From Metabacillus bambusae (GTDB lineage: Bacteria > Bacillota > Bacilli > Bacillales > Bacillaceae): a stretch of DNA of 64,000 nucleotides. The stretch lies in NCBI RefSeq assembly GCF_017497975.1, contig NZ_JAGDEL010000019.1, forward strand, positions 62,001 through 126,000, in the 5' to 3' direction. Shown here one piece after another: positions 9,768-19,338 of this stretch; the stretch's first letter is position 1; the number at the start of each line of letters is the position of its first letter. The notes under the pieces are model-generated. The model was given only the letters and a program-made list of their open reading frames with translations. It did not search any database and was not told the DNA's origin. The position numbers and the translations under genes were made by a program.

Positions 9768-11531
9768 TTATATATCGCTTTTATCTAATGGCACTTCAAT
9801 ATAGGAATGATTTTCTTTTCCAATATGAATCTGCTGAGTCGCAATCTTCGTATCCTTTTGCTCTGCCCAACTGCCTTTAACATTAGGATGAACATGATAA
9901 GCAGGAAAATTAGATGAAGAAATGTCTAGCCGTAACTGTGATCCCTTCTTAATTGTCCAAGTGATTGGCCAAAGCTCAATCTCTAAATCAATCTTCTCTC
10001 CTGGTGAATAGGCTTGTGGTTTCCTTGCCCCATTTCTATACGTGATGCTTGTAATTCCGTCACGTATGTTGTATGAATTTCCATCTGAGAATAATTCAGA
10101 TACTTTTGCTGTAAAAGAAGTATCCTCAACATCTGTTGAAACAGTTAAGTACACTTTTATTGAACCTGATATTGTCCTATCTTCAGCAAATGGTTCTGAA
10201 ATAAAGGATATAATATCTGATCTCTTTCCAACCTTTTCTTGTAGAACACTAGAAGGTGGACATCCATTAAATCCTGGAGAAATCCATGCTAAAAGAGCTT
10301 CCCCGCCTTTTGTGTAAACAGGGTTATTTGGATCATACTGGTATGCTATGATTTCAGGTCTGGACTCTTCCTTTTCTAAACATAATGCTCCATTTTGCTT
10401 GATAGGATCTTGACTTAGATAAAATTTTTCTTTTCGATTACTATTTAACCATTCCTGATGTGATTTCCACTTATGATCCCTGATAACATATGTATCTACT
10501 ACACCCTTAGAATATGGATATTTCTCACCCTTTAATTGATGATTAAACCATTCAATCGCTTCTTTTAAGCTACTATAGTCTGAGTTAAAATATTCTAAAT
10601 CACCTCTTGGCTGTAAGGAGTGAATCCATGGACCAATGACAAATCTACTTTCACTTTTCACCTTATTTGATAATTGTCTATAACCACAAACAGTTCCATC
10701 GAGGTGATGATCATACCACCCACCAACGATATACATTGGAACATTAATCTTTTGTGGAATTTGACTTAAATCTGCCCAAAGTCCATTTTGCCAGAAATCA
10801 GAGTCTTTGCTAACGTTAGAAACCCAATCTCTATACCACGGAAATTCTTCTCCAAAAAACTCTAGATCTATATCGATATGTGGTCTTTTCTTAATGGCCT
10901 TTTGATAAACATCTCCCAAATCTTCAGTAATCGATACACCTGAATTTTCAATAGCCCAAGAGGTGTATATTTCATGACGAAACATGCCGTTCATATACAT
11001 TTGTCGGTAACGTTCTGTGCCAAAAACTCCAACAAACAAAGTTTTTACTTCGAGAGGTAATGAGTCTGCTAAAATCCATTGTTCAAAGCCACCATATGAG
11101 TTTCCGTACATAGCCATGTTGCCATTCATCCAAGTTTGCTCGATAATCCAATTAATTGTGTCCAGTCCATCGATTCTTTCATTTTCAAATGGGGTCCACT
11201 CACCCTCAGATGCGCCTTTACCTCTACATTCTTGACTTACAACAACATACCCGTATTTCGTAAATTGTTTACTTGTTAAGTCTAAAACTTCTTGGATTTG
11301 TGGGTAGGGACTTCTTTCCAAAATAACTGGCCAAGGTCCACCTCCTTCAGGAAAATAAATTCTTGTCATAAGCATTACTCCATCACCCATGGCTACTTGT
11401 GTTTCGATCATTTCATTAAAATCATGTGTTGGAGGCAGTTTCAATTCCATTTGTTCAAATTGATTTTTCATATTCAAAATATATTCAGTATTCCTCGACG
11501 TACTTTGTTTTAAGTCATCATTTTTATTCAA
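9768..11531 (-). CDS. CocE/NonD-family alpha/beta hydrolase, second copy
   Basis: This paralogue of the downstream hydrolase is about 587 residues from a TTG at 11531 that has GGGGGG just upstream. An in-frame ATG at 11576 has no ribosome site. Family motifs are present: RGKGASEGEW, nucleophile motif GNSYGG, GGWYDH, IGPWIHS, and the C-terminal sandwich (LRLDISSSNFPAY). It carries an extra N-terminal segment of about 45 residues that the paralogue lacks. Two diverged hydrolases in one operon suggest sequential or alternative cleavage of one imported compound class. The substrate is unknown. Confidence 0.88.
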   Translation of the reverse strand: MNKNDDLKQSTSRNTEYILNMKNQFEQMELKLPPTHDFNEMIETQVAMGDGVMLMTRIYFPEGGGPWPVILERSPYPQIQEVLDLTSKQFTKYGYVVVSQECRGKGASEGEWTPFENERIDGLDTINWIIEQTWMNGNMAMYGNSYGGFEQWILADSLPLEVKTLFVGVFGTERYRQMYMNGMFRHEIYTSWAIENSGVSITEDLGDVYQKAIKKRPHIDIDLEFFGEEFPWYRDWVSNVSKDSDFWQNGLWADLSQIPQKINVPMYIVGGWYDHHLDGTVCGYRQLSNKVKSESRFVIGPWIHSLQPRGDLEYFNSDYSSLKEAIEWFNHQLKGEKYPYSKGVVDTYVIRDHKWKSHQEWLNSNRKEKFYLSQDPIKQNGALCLEKEESRPEIIAYQYDPNNPVYTKGGEALLAWISPGFNGCPPSSVLQEKVGKRSDIISFISEPFAEDRTISGSIKVYLTVSTDVEDTSFTAKVSELFSDGNSYNIRDGITSITYRNGARKPQAYSPGEKIDLEIELWPITWTIKKGSQLRLDISSSNFPAYHVHPNVKGSWAEQKDTKIATQQIHIGKENHSYIEVPLDKSDI

Positions 11532-11581
11532 GTTTCTCCCCCCTTGTAAGCTTATTAACAATTCGGGCTCTGTCATAGCGC

Positions 11582-11890
11582 TTATTCATCATCAATTTCC
11601 ATTTCAAGCAGTGCTGAGCTCAAACTTTTCCCATGGGCATCTAATGATAAAGAGCGAGTTACTCCTCCACATAAGGCTTTGTTTAAAACGAAGTTAAATG
11701 CCCCGAGTGTAGGAAGTTCGTAACGAACAACTTCTCCTTCAACGATTCCACTGAACCAACTTTTCACCTTTTCAGGTGTTACTTCTTTTCTAATTTTTTC
11801 ATAGTCTTTCATATGATAGACTATGAGAGAAATGTTTGATATATTGCCTTTATCACCGGTCCTAGAGTGTGCTACTTGTCTCAATTTCAT
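11582..11890 (-). CDS. Small AtuA-associated protein
   Basis: This 102-residue protein matches the small domain that follows, or is fused to, AtuA/DUF1446 proteins; the N-terminus reads AHSRTGDKGNISNISLIVY. It overlaps the end of the AtuA gene by 29 bases, so the two products are probably made together and form a complex. It contains a glycine pair in NKALCGGVTRSL that is typical of the family. The biochemical activity of this family is not established. Confidence 0.8.
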   Translation of the reverse strand: MKLRQVAHSRTGDKGNISNISLIVYHMKDYEKIRKEVTPEKVKSWFSGIVEGEVVRYELPTLGAFNFVLNKALCGGVTRSLSLDAHGKSLSSALLEMEIDDE

Positions 11891-13250
11891 CTTTTCTCAC
11901 CTCTTCATGAAACACCTCTATTACAACATCATTGCTTGGAATAAGGATGGAACCAATGGCAATTATTTGACGAATATTTATTCTAACTCCTCCACCACCT
12001 GCGGGACCATTGGTCATTAAAGAATCAAATTCTTGACCAATTCTTTCGGCATCTTCCTCAAGTAAAGTCTTACCCGCAATTCTAAGCCGAACTTCTTTCA
12101 AGTTTTCCGTCTCACCAAGGATCTTGTTAGATAAAGATTCCCTGTAAAGAGAGTCATAACCAATAAAATCAATTCTCAAATCCTCTACTGTTATGTTGAT
12201 TATTTCCAATCTTTTTTTAATAATATCACTTGCTAATTTCGCTCGTTCATATGAACCTGAACCACCATAACTAATCTCACACTCTGTAATATATCCATCG
12301 CGATAGCCAATACTTGTTTTATAAAATCCGCTTTTTTGTTTACCTCCAACACCTGATACCTCGACAATATTAGGTGAAATTTCTTGTACCTTTGCGTTAG
12401 AAAAATCTGCAATCACATCGGGTGTTAAGTAACTTGCCGGATCGTGTATTTCATAAAGTATTTGTTCTTTGACTGTTGCTGGACTTACAATTCCACCTGT
12501 ATTTTCAAGTTTTGTTATCTTTAAACTTCCATTCTCTTCTACTTCAGCAATAGGATAACCAAGATTCCAAATATCTGTTACATCTTTATATCCAGGATCT
12601 GCAAAGTATCCTCCTGTAATTTGGCATCCGCACTCTAACAAATGACCTACCATTATACCTTTTCCCAATAGGGAATAATCTTGAATATCCCACCCAAATT
12701 CATATATTAATGGGCCTAAGACAAGTGCAGGATCTGCAGCACGCCCAGTAACAACTACGTCTGCTCCATTTTCTAGTGCTTTTACAATTCCTTCTGCCCC
12801 AATGTAAGCATTGGCAGATACAATAGACGATTTCAGATTTCTTAGTTTCTCTCCTGTTTCTATTAGAGGCTGGTCACCATATTTATCAAGGATATGGTAG
12901 ACATCGTCCCCTACTACAACTGCAATGTTAAGAGAAGGAATCTTTAATTCACAGGCAATTTCTTTTATTTTTTTAACAGCAGCTAGAGGGTTGGCCGCTC
13001 CCATATTCGTAATGATTTTTACATTATTTTTAGTACAGTGCTGTAAAATCTTTGTTATTCTGTACTCTAGCCATTCATTATACCCTTTGTTAGGATCTCT
13101 TAATTTTTGTAGGTGGGCCTGTGCGATCGTTCTCTCTGCTAAGCATTCAAAAATAATATAGTCTAAGTTTCCTTCTTTAATAAGATCAATCGCTGGTTCA
13201 ATACGATCTCCGCCATAACCTGCACCTGATCCAATCCGAACTTTTCTCAA
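11862..13250 (-). CDS. AtuA-like (DUF1446) acyclic terpene utilisation family protein
   Basis: This 462-residue protein resembles AtuA, named from the citronellol/geranyl catabolic cluster of Pseudomonas; its reaction is not established. The N-terminus RIGSGAGYGGDRIEPAIDL and the central VVTGRAADPALVLGP are characteristic. Translation probably starts at TTG 13250, with AGGAGG eight bases upstream. It sits between the ABC ATPase gene and its small partner, so it most likely works on the imported compound. Nothing else nearby (no acyl-CoA carboxylase or dehydrogenase) points to terpene breakdown. Confidence 0.85.
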   Translation of the reverse strand: MRKVRIGSGAGYGGDRIEPAIDLIKEGNLDYIIFECLAERTIAQAHLQKLRDPNKGYNEWLEYRITKILQHCTKNNVKIITNMGAANPLAAVKKIKEIACELKIPSLNIAVVVGDDVYHILDKYGDQPLIETGEKLRNLKSSIVSANAYIGAEGIVKALENGADVVVTGRAADPALVLGPLIYEFGWDIQDYSLLGKGIMVGHLLECGCQITGGYFADPGYKDVTDIWNLGYPIAEVEENGSLKITKLENTGGIVSPATVKEQILYEIHDPASYLTPDVIADFSNAKVQEISPNIVEVSGVGGKQKSGFYKTSIGYRDGYITECEISYGGSGSYERAKLASDIIKKRLEIINITVEDLRIDFIGYDSLYRESLSNKILGETENLKEVRLRIAGKTLLEEDAERIGQEFDSLMTNGPAGGGGVRINIRQIIAIGSILIPSNDVVIEVFHEEVRKDEIETSSTL

Positions 13251-13288
13251 CTGAATAACCTCCTCTCTATGGTGACCATAGGTGTACG

Positions 13289-15319
13289 TTATACTTTAAA
13301 ACATGCCACACCATGACCTTCTTTAACATATCTCATCTGTGGATTTTCTTTTCTACATTCTTCAGTTGCAAGAGGACAACGATTTGAGAACGAACATCCT
13401 TTAGGCTTATTCATTAAACTTGGTACTTCACCTCTAATAATTTGTCGATCCCGCTGTGATTCTAAAACTGGATCAGGGACAGGAACTGCTTCAAGTAAGG
13501 CCTGTGTATAAGGATGCAATGGATTTTCATATAATGATTTCCAATCTGATATCTCTACAATTTGACCTAAATACATAACGGCAATTCTGTCACTAATATG
13601 CCTTACAACGGTTAAATCATGGGCTATAAACAAATACGTTAATCCTAGCTTTTCTTGTAAATCTTCTAAAAGATTGATAATCTGTGCCTGTATGGAAACA
13701 TCTAATGCAGAAATGGCTTCATCACATACAATAAATGCTGGATTACTTGCTAGAGCACGCGCAATACCTAAGCGCTGTCTTTGACCTCCACTAAATTCAT
13801 GAGGTACTCTGTCTTGAAGGGCAGGATCCAACCCCACTAGATGGAAAAGAGAATCTATTCTTTCTTGATACTCCTCTTTACTACTAGTTAACTTGTAATT
13901 TCTTAGTGGCTCACCTACAATTTGAGCAGCATTCTGCCTAGGGTCCAATGAGCCGTATGGATCTTGAAAAATCATGGAAATATCTCTTCGGATATTTCGC
14001 AATTTACTTTCTTGTAAATTTGCGTAGTTATCACCTTTAAATAAAATATTTCCACCAGCGATATCATTAAGCCTTAAGATGCTTCGAGCTAATGTTGATT
14101 TACCACAACCACTCTCACCAACAAGTCCAAACGTCTCCCCTTTTTTTATATTAAAGCTAACATGATCTACAGCTTTAACTTCCCCAACCTTACGACGAAA
14201 GAAGCCTTTAACTATCGGAAAAGATACTTTGAGATCTTTCACTTCTAGCATGATGTCATTTTTATTTTTCTTTTTGTTTACTTCTTTCACAATACGCTCT
14301 TTTTCGTTTCTAATAATCGTAGGAGTTGTCATTTTATCAATGTCGTGATGACATGCTGTAAAATGATTTTTATTTCCCTTTATTTCTCTAAGCTTTGGAG
14401 AAGGTTTTGTTGCACACTCTTCTGTTGCATAGATACACCTAGTAACAAATGGACAAATATCTTTTCTATTTCTTAAATCTGGTGCTAAACCTTCAATTGG
14501 CATTAATTTTCGATTCCTATCATCATTCAAACTCGGTACCGCTTTCATTAAACCGATCGTATAAGGATGTTTCGGATTTGCAAATAGATCCTTTGCACTA
14601 CCAGACTCTAATATTTCCCCAGCATACATAACATAAATACGATCTGCATAACGAGCTACTATACTAAGATTATGAGTGACCATTACCAAAGCAGTATTTG
14701 TTTCCTTTACTAAGTCCCTTAGTAATTCCAGGACTTGTGCTTGTGTAGTCACATCAAGTGCTGTTGTTGCTTCATCTGCAATAAGGATTTTAGGATCACA
14801 GGAGAGTGCCATCGCAATCATAATTCTCTGTCTCATTCCACCGCTAAACTGATGTGGATAATAATCTACTCTTTGTTCAGCATCTGGAATACCAACTTGC
14901 TTTAATAATTCTATTGATCGATTTCGCGCTTGTTTTCGATTGACTTTTAGATGCAAAATAATTGATTCTTCTATTTGATTTCCTACAGTCATGAGGGGGT
15001 TTAAAGAAGTCATTGGTTCCTGAAATACGACTCCTATCTTTCCTCCACGAATCTCTTGCATTTGAGAGCTTTTCGAAGCATATGATAATAAATCCTCTCC
15101 ATTGAATAACACTTGACCATTTGTTATTTCCCCTGGAGGCATTTCGATTAATTGAAGTCCTGAATATTGAGTTACAGACTTACCACTCCCACTTTCACCA
15201 ACAAATGCAACAATTTCTCCTTCATCTAAATGATAGGATACGTCATTTACCGCTTTTAAAATGCCGCCTTCTTGTTTAAACTCTGTTTTTAAATTCTTTA
15301 CTTCTAATAGATGGCTCAT
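13289..15319 (-). CDS. Oligopeptide-type ABC transporter, two fused ATPase domains
   Basis: This 676-residue protein carries the two ATPases (DppD- and DppF-like) of a peptide/nickel-type importer in one chain. The first domain has Walker A GESGSGKS (41-48), signature FSGGMRQR (about 158-165) and ILIADE. The second has GESGCGKS (401-408), FSGGQRQR and IVCDE. Each ends with the Cys-rich C-terminal segment of this family (CPFVTRC...C and CSFSNRC...C). A charged linker (about 330-355) joins them. It forms the operon's importer with the two permeases and the binding protein. Confidence 0.95.
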   Translation of the reverse strand: MSHLLEVKNLKTEFKQEGGILKAVNDVSYHLDEGEIVAFVGESGSGKSVTQYSGLQLIEMPPGEITNGQVLFNGEDLLSYASKSSQMQEIRGGKIGVVFQEPMTSLNPLMTVGNQIEESIILHLKVNRKQARNRSIELLKQVGIPDAEQRVDYYPHQFSGGMRQRIMIAMALSCDPKILIADEATTALDVTTQAQVLELLRDLVKETNTALVMVTHNLSIVARYADRIYVMYAGEILESGSAKDLFANPKHPYTIGLMKAVPSLNDDRNRKLMPIEGLAPDLRNRKDICPFVTRCIYATEECATKPSPKLREIKGNKNHFTACHHDIDKMTTPTIIRNEKERIVKEVNKKKNKNDIMLEVKDLKVSFPIVKGFFRRKVGEVKAVDHVSFNIKKGETFGLVGESGCGKSTLARSILRLNDIAGGNILFKGDNYANLQESKLRNIRRDISMIFQDPYGSLDPRQNAAQIVGEPLRNYKLTSSKEEYQERIDSLFHLVGLDPALQDRVPHEFSGGQRQRLGIARALASNPAFIVCDEAISALDVSIQAQIINLLEDLQEKLGLTYLFIAHDLTVVRHISDRIAVMYLGQIVEISDWKSLYENPLHPYTQALLEAVPVPDPVLESQRDRQIIRGEVPSLMNKPKGCSFSNRCPLATEECRKENPQMRYVKEGHGVACFKV

Positions 15320-15345
15320 AGGTATAAAACCTCCTCTATTACTGT

Positions 15346-16266
15346 CTATAATGAACCCCTCAACCTTGGATCAAGTGTATCTCGTAAGGCATCTCCTACA
15401 ATGTTAAACGCTAAAACGACCAACATTATAGCTACACCCGGTGCAATTGATAAAACTGGTAATGTTCGAAGATGATTGTAACCGTCACTAACCATAGCTC
15501 CCCATGAAGCCATCGGTGGGTTAATCCCTAAACCTAGGAAACTTAGACCTGCTTCAATTAAAATCGCTACTCCTAGATTCATGGTCATTAAAACAATATT
15601 AGGTGCTATACAGTTAGGTAATATATGAACAAATGCATTTTTGAATTTTCCAGCTCCACTGATTGTTCCAGCAGTCACATAGTCAAGCTGCTTTATACTT
15701 TTCACCTGTCCTCTGGTCAAGCGAGCATATGATGGGATCATCCCAATTCCGACTGCCAGCATAACGTTTCCTAGACCTTTTCCAAGCACTGCACCAATAA
15801 ACATTGCTAAGATTATAAGAGGAATAGACATCATGACATCCATAAATCTCATAATGATACTTTCAACCCAACCCCCTACATATCCAGAAATTAAGCCTAG
15901 CAACATCCCAATGCTTCCAGCAATAGCAACTGATACAAAGCCAACAGCTAGTGAAACTCTTGTTCCATATATAATTCTTGACAAAACATCTCTACCTAAC
16001 ATATCTGTACCTAATAGATGTTCTGCTGAAGGCGATTTTAAGGAGTTTGATAAGTTCTGTTCAATTGGATCATATGGGGCAAAAATAGGTGCAAATATAG
16101 CTACAATAAAAGCTAAAGCTAGAACGAGTAAACTTGCGATAACGATTTTTCTAGATAACATCATTCTCCAGAAACGTTTAAATTCACTAGTTTTTGAAGG
16201 TAACTCTGGTTCTATTATTAGCAATTGATTGGTACTGGTTCCCTCTAATTTTTTTACAGGCTCCAT
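15346..16266 (-). CDS. ABC transporter permease, DppC/OppC type
   Basis: This 306-residue membrane permease has about six helices and an N-terminal cytoplasmic tail of about 30 residues. It carries the OppC N-terminal pattern (RRFWRMMLSRK-like, here FKRFWRMMLSRKIVIA) and the loop GTISGAGKFKNAFVHILPN, which contacts the ATPase. The ATG at 16266 has AAAGGAG eight bases upstream and is preferred over the TTG at 16272. It follows the DppB-type gene by about 15 bases. Confidence 0.93.
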   Translation of the reverse strand: MEPVKKLEGTSTNQLLIIEPELPSKTSEFKRFWRMMLSRKIVIASLLVLALAFIVAIFAPIFAPYDPIEQNLSNSLKSPSAEHLLGTDMLGRDVLSRIIYGTRVSLAVGFVSVAIAGSIGMLLGLISGYVGGWVESIIMRFMDVMMSIPLIILAMFIGAVLGKGLGNVMLAVGIGMIPSYARLTRGQVKSIKQLDYVTAGTISGAGKFKNAFVHILPNCIAPNIVLMTMNLGVAILIEAGLSFLGLGINPPMASWGAMVSDGYNHLRTLPVLSIAPGVAIMLVVLAFNIVGDALRDTLDPRLRGSL

Positions 16267-16281
16267 AGTCAAGTCTCCTTT

Positions 16282-17226
16282 CTAAGAAATACGTATTCTA
16301 GGATCTATAAGTCCATAGGCAATATCAACGAGTAAATTACATAAAGAAACACCAGATGCTATAACAAAAACAGCACTTTGAACAAGTTGATAATCCTTGT
16401 TTAATATAGAGGTAATCAACATATCTCCCATACCAGGGATAACATAGACCTGTTCAATTAATACAGAGCCTCCAATCATATGTCCAAGTGACATTCCCAT
16501 TAAGGTAATAATTGGGATCATCGCATTTCTAAGAGCATGCTTATAAATGACTGTTTTTTCCTTTAAGCCCTTTGATCGACCTGTTCGAATAAAATCTTGT
16601 CTAATTACTTCTAACATCGCTGAACGTGTTTGTCTGGCAAATTGAGCTAATGGTCCCAATGCTAATATTGATACAGGCATGATCATTTTTTGAATAGAGA
16701 GAGTAAGATCTTCGGATGGCCATGTAAAACCTTGAACTGGCAATAAGTCTAATTTCAAACTTAAAACATAGACACACAAAATACTTAACCAAAAGACGGG
16801 AGTCGCCATCCCGATATTAGCCATTACTGTAATAATCGAATCTACTAATTTACCACGTCTAATTGCTGCAATAACTCCAAGTAAAACCCCTAAAACAACT
16901 GAAATCACAAATGCCGGAATCGCAATCGTAAGAGTAACTTTTAATCTTTCTAATATGAATGGTCCTATATCCTGCCTATATGCAATAGATTCACCAAATT
17001 CACCCTTAGCAATGTTACCTATCCATCTAAAATATTGGACCGGAAGAGATTCATCCAATCCGAATTCTTTTGTATAATGTTCAATCTGTTCTTTTGATGC
17101 ATCTGGACCTAAATACATGACAACAGGGTCACCAGGCATCGTTCGCATAATAAAAAACACCATAAGTGTAACGACAAAAATAACAACGATTGTTTGTAAT
17201 AATCGACGTATAATAAACGTAGTCAT
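16282..17226 (-). CDS. ABC transporter permease, DppB/OppB type
   Basis: This 314-residue permease has the family N-terminus FIIRRLLQTIVVIFVVTLMV (first helix) and then the signature MRTMPGDPVVMYLG. The ATPase-contact loop reads RTGRSKGLKEKTVIYKHALR. A run of G residues upstream of the ATG acts as ribosome site. It lies 77 bases after the binding-protein gene, separated by a hairpin, and forms the channel with the DppC-type permease. Confidence 0.94.
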   Translation of the reverse strand: MTTFIIRRLLQTIVVIFVVTLMVFFIMRTMPGDPVVMYLGPDASKEQIEHYTKEFGLDESLPVQYFRWIGNIAKGEFGESIAYRQDIGPFILERLKVTLTIAIPAFVISVVLGVLLGVIAAIRRGKLVDSIITVMANIGMATPVFWLSILCVYVLSLKLDLLPVQGFTWPSEDLTLSIQKMIMPVSILALGPLAQFARQTRSAMLEVIRQDFIRTGRSKGLKEKTVIYKHALRNAMIPIITLMGMSLGHMIGGSVLIEQVYVIPGMGDMLITSILNKDYQLVQSAVFVIASGVSLCNLLVDIAYGLIDPRIRIS

Positions 17227-17254
17227 TCGTTCCCCCCCTCGTTTATTAAAATAA

Positions 17255-17283
17255 TTAGGGGGAGGATATCCTCTTCCCCCTAA
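17255..17283 (-). terminator. Hairpin between binding-protein and permease genes
   Basis: The stem TTAGGGGGA pairs with TCCCCCTAA around a short loop. It lies inside the operon, immediately after the binding-protein gene. That position suggests partial termination or 3' protection that favours the binding protein over the channel subunits. Confidence 0.65.
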
Positions 17284-17303
17284 ACTATAAATCTTTATCT
17301 ACA

Positions 17304-18881
17304 TTATTTATCTAACCAAACATTATCTGGCGTCCAGAAAGAAGCATGTGTAAGGCCAAAACCATCGTCTTTTACATATTTTTGTTTAATAAATATCCCC
17401 ATTGGTATATAAAGAGGCTTACCTACAGCAGCATATTTATCATATACAAGCTTCTGAAGCTCATGAGATGTTTGTGTTTTCACCTCATCATTTGGTGCTT
17501 GTTGGTTTTGTTTAAGTAATTGAAGTACATCCTCAGGATGAATAATTCCTTTTGCATAGAAAGCACCATCTGGATCCAAATGTCTGTACATATAAAGGCC
17601 TAAATCTGGTTGCACAGAATGGAAATGACCCATGATTCCGCCTTCCCATGTATCAAAATATAAAGATTGAATTTTCGCTTCATCTGCCATCACTAATTCT
17701 GCATCAATTCCCACCTCAGCTAAATAGCTTTGAACAGCTGTAAATACATCTTTAGTGCTTTGACTAGAGAACAGCTTCGTTTTAAATCCATTTGGATAAC
17801 CAGCTTCAGCAAGAAGTTGCTTAGCTTTCTCTGGATTATAAGGATATCCTTTTACGTCAGGATTGTATGTGTACGCATCTGGTGAACCCCATTGATTTGT
17901 TGTCACATAATATCCTTTTCCGAAGTTCTCAGCTAGCATGTTTTCGTCTACTGCATAAGCTAAAGCCTGACGTACCTTTACATCTGCAAAAGGTGAGCCT
18001 TCTGATCTACTGTCAGGAATTAATCCCACGCCAACTGCTCCAATACCATTCTTGTGCAGTACAACATCAAATTCTTCTGAATCTATTAGTTCTTTAGCTA
18101 TATCAATATTACTTGCTTGGATCACATCAACCTCTCCAGCCTTTAACGCTGATGAAGCTGTTTGTGCATCTTCTATAATTAACATTTTGATCGCTTCTAG
18201 CTTAGGTTCATTTTCCTCCCAATAATCAGGATTCTTTTTGTAACTGACAGATACATTTATATCCCACTTATCTAATACAAATGGACCAGTACCTATAGGG
18301 TTTGCATAAGCCCAATCTTTATCGTGCTCTTCAAAAGCAGTAGGAGAGATATATCGAACAAAGTAGCCAATTGCTTGAAGAGAACTTGAATTCCATTCAG
18401 TTAAATTTAGTTGTATGGTGTTTTCATCAATAACATCCATAGATGAAATATTTTCTACTTCAGTTCGCTTATTCTCAATGTATTTTTCAATATTCCATTT
18501 TACAGCTTCCGCATTAAAATCTGTTCCATCATGAAACTTAACCCCATCATGAAGCTTGAAAGTAATAGTCTTTGCTTCAGCATCTGTTTCCCAACTTTCT
18601 GCTAACCAAGAAACCATATTCCCTTTTTCATCAAAATGTAACAGTGCTTGGAGAACAGGATCTAAAAATGGTAATGGTCCATTGTTCGTTACTTCAGCTG
18701 GATACCCAATAATTTTTGGATTCGTTCCTAATGCTACCATTAAAGTATCTCCACCATTTTCATCACCTGAGTCAACTGCACCAGATTCATTCGTTGTTTT
18801 TTCTCCTGAACAACCAAGAAGTAATACTGAAATAGAAAGAAAGATTACTAACATCAAAGATAACTTACTTTTTAATTTCAA
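17304..18881 (-). CDS. Family 5 solute-binding lipoprotein (peptide/nickel type)
   Basis: This 525-residue DppA/OppA-type lipoprotein delivers the substrate to the operon's channel. Translation starts at TTG 18881 with AGGAGGG upstream. The signal ends in the lipobox LLGC (about Cys24) and is followed by a Glu/Asp/Gly linker. Family marks include VKFHDGTDFNAEAVKWNIEK, NPIGTGPFVLDKW and VRQALAYAVDE. It is the first gene of the eight-gene operon and faces iclR across the operator region. The ligand is unknown; family 5 proteins bind peptides, nickel chelates, opines or oligosaccharides. Confidence 0.93.
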   Translation of the reverse strand: MKLKSKLSLMLVIFLSISVLLLGCSGEKTTNESGAVDSGDENGGDTLMVALGTNPKIIGYPAEVTNNGPLPFLDPVLQALLHFDEKGNMVSWLAESWETDAEAKTITFKLHDGVKFHDGTDFNAEAVKWNIEKYIENKRTEVENISSMDVIDENTIQLNLTEWNSSSLQAIGYFVRYISPTAFEEHDKDWAYANPIGTGPFVLDKWDINVSVSYKKNPDYWEENEPKLEAIKMLIIEDAQTASSALKAGEVDVIQASNIDIAKELIDSEEFDVVLHKNGIGAVGVGLIPDSRSEGSPFADVKVRQALAYAVDENMLAENFGKGYYVTTNQWGSPDAYTYNPDVKGYPYNPEKAKQLLAEAGYPNGFKTKLFSSQSTKDVFTAVQSYLAEVGIDAELVMADEAKIQSLYFDTWEGGIMGHFHSVQPDLGLYMYRHLDPDGAFYAKGIIHPEDVLQLLKQNQQAPNDEVKTQTSHELQKLVYDKYAAVGKPLYIPMGIFIKQKYVKDDGFGLTHASFWTPDNVWLDK

Positions 18882-19024
18882 AATTGTACCCTCCTTTAAG
18901 ACTATTAACTAATCAAAACATTATAAATGTTCTGATAATTTATGATAAAAAGTATGAACTCAGTGGGCCCTACTGAACTCACTACTTTCTATTCAATAAA
19001 GAAAAAGAATTCATTTTAGATGCT

Positions 19025-19049
19025 TACCATTCCATATAGTGGAATGGTA
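19025..19049. promoter_or_regulatory. IclR-type operator 1
   Basis: Perfect arms TACCATTCCA and TGGAATGGTA surround a 5-base centre. It is the strongest of three related palindromes between the transporter operon and iclR, and is followed by TTCAA. Confidence 0.8.
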
Positions 19050-19108
19050 TTCAAATATTAGAACAAAAAAATTGTTATTGCTTAACCTGTAGTATCGTAC
19101 CATCAACA

Positions 19109-19123
19109 TTCCATTATATGGAA
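19109..19123. promoter_or_regulatory. IclR-type operator 2
   Basis: The core TTCCA-N5-TGGAA starts 79 bases after the core of operator 1. The outer arms are degenerate. It is also followed by an ATATTCAA-like tail, as in operator 1. Confidence 0.75.
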
Positions 19124-19180
19124 CGATATTCAATTTATTACCAAAACTCTTACTGCTCTTTTAAATGAAATTAAACATTC

Positions 19181-19197
19181 ATTCCACTATGTGGAAT
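19181..19197. promoter_or_regulatory. IclR-type operator 3
   Basis: The palindrome ATTCCA-N5-TGGAAT starts about 73 bases after operator 2. Even spacing of about seven helical turns between the three sites would allow looping or cooperative binding by the adjacent IclR protein. Confidence 0.78.
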
Positions 19198-19338
19198 ACC
19201 ATTCTTGATTTTATTCAAAAAATAACATACTATGTAACTAATTAACGTCATTCTATCACACTAGTTTTACGAGTTCAATAAAACGCTTACATTTTTAGTT
19301 TTTTATTTTTCGACTTATTTTTCAAAGGAGGTAAACAA

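Noticed and set aside
11862..13250. Terpene (citronellol/geraniol) degradation cluster
   Set aside because: The AtuA-like protein lacks all other atu partners such as geranyl-CoA carboxylase; the importer and CocE hydrolases point elsewhere.
19278..19291. cre-like site before iclR
   Set aside because: Only 12 of 14 positions match in AT-rich DNA beside stronger IclR operators; not enough to call.
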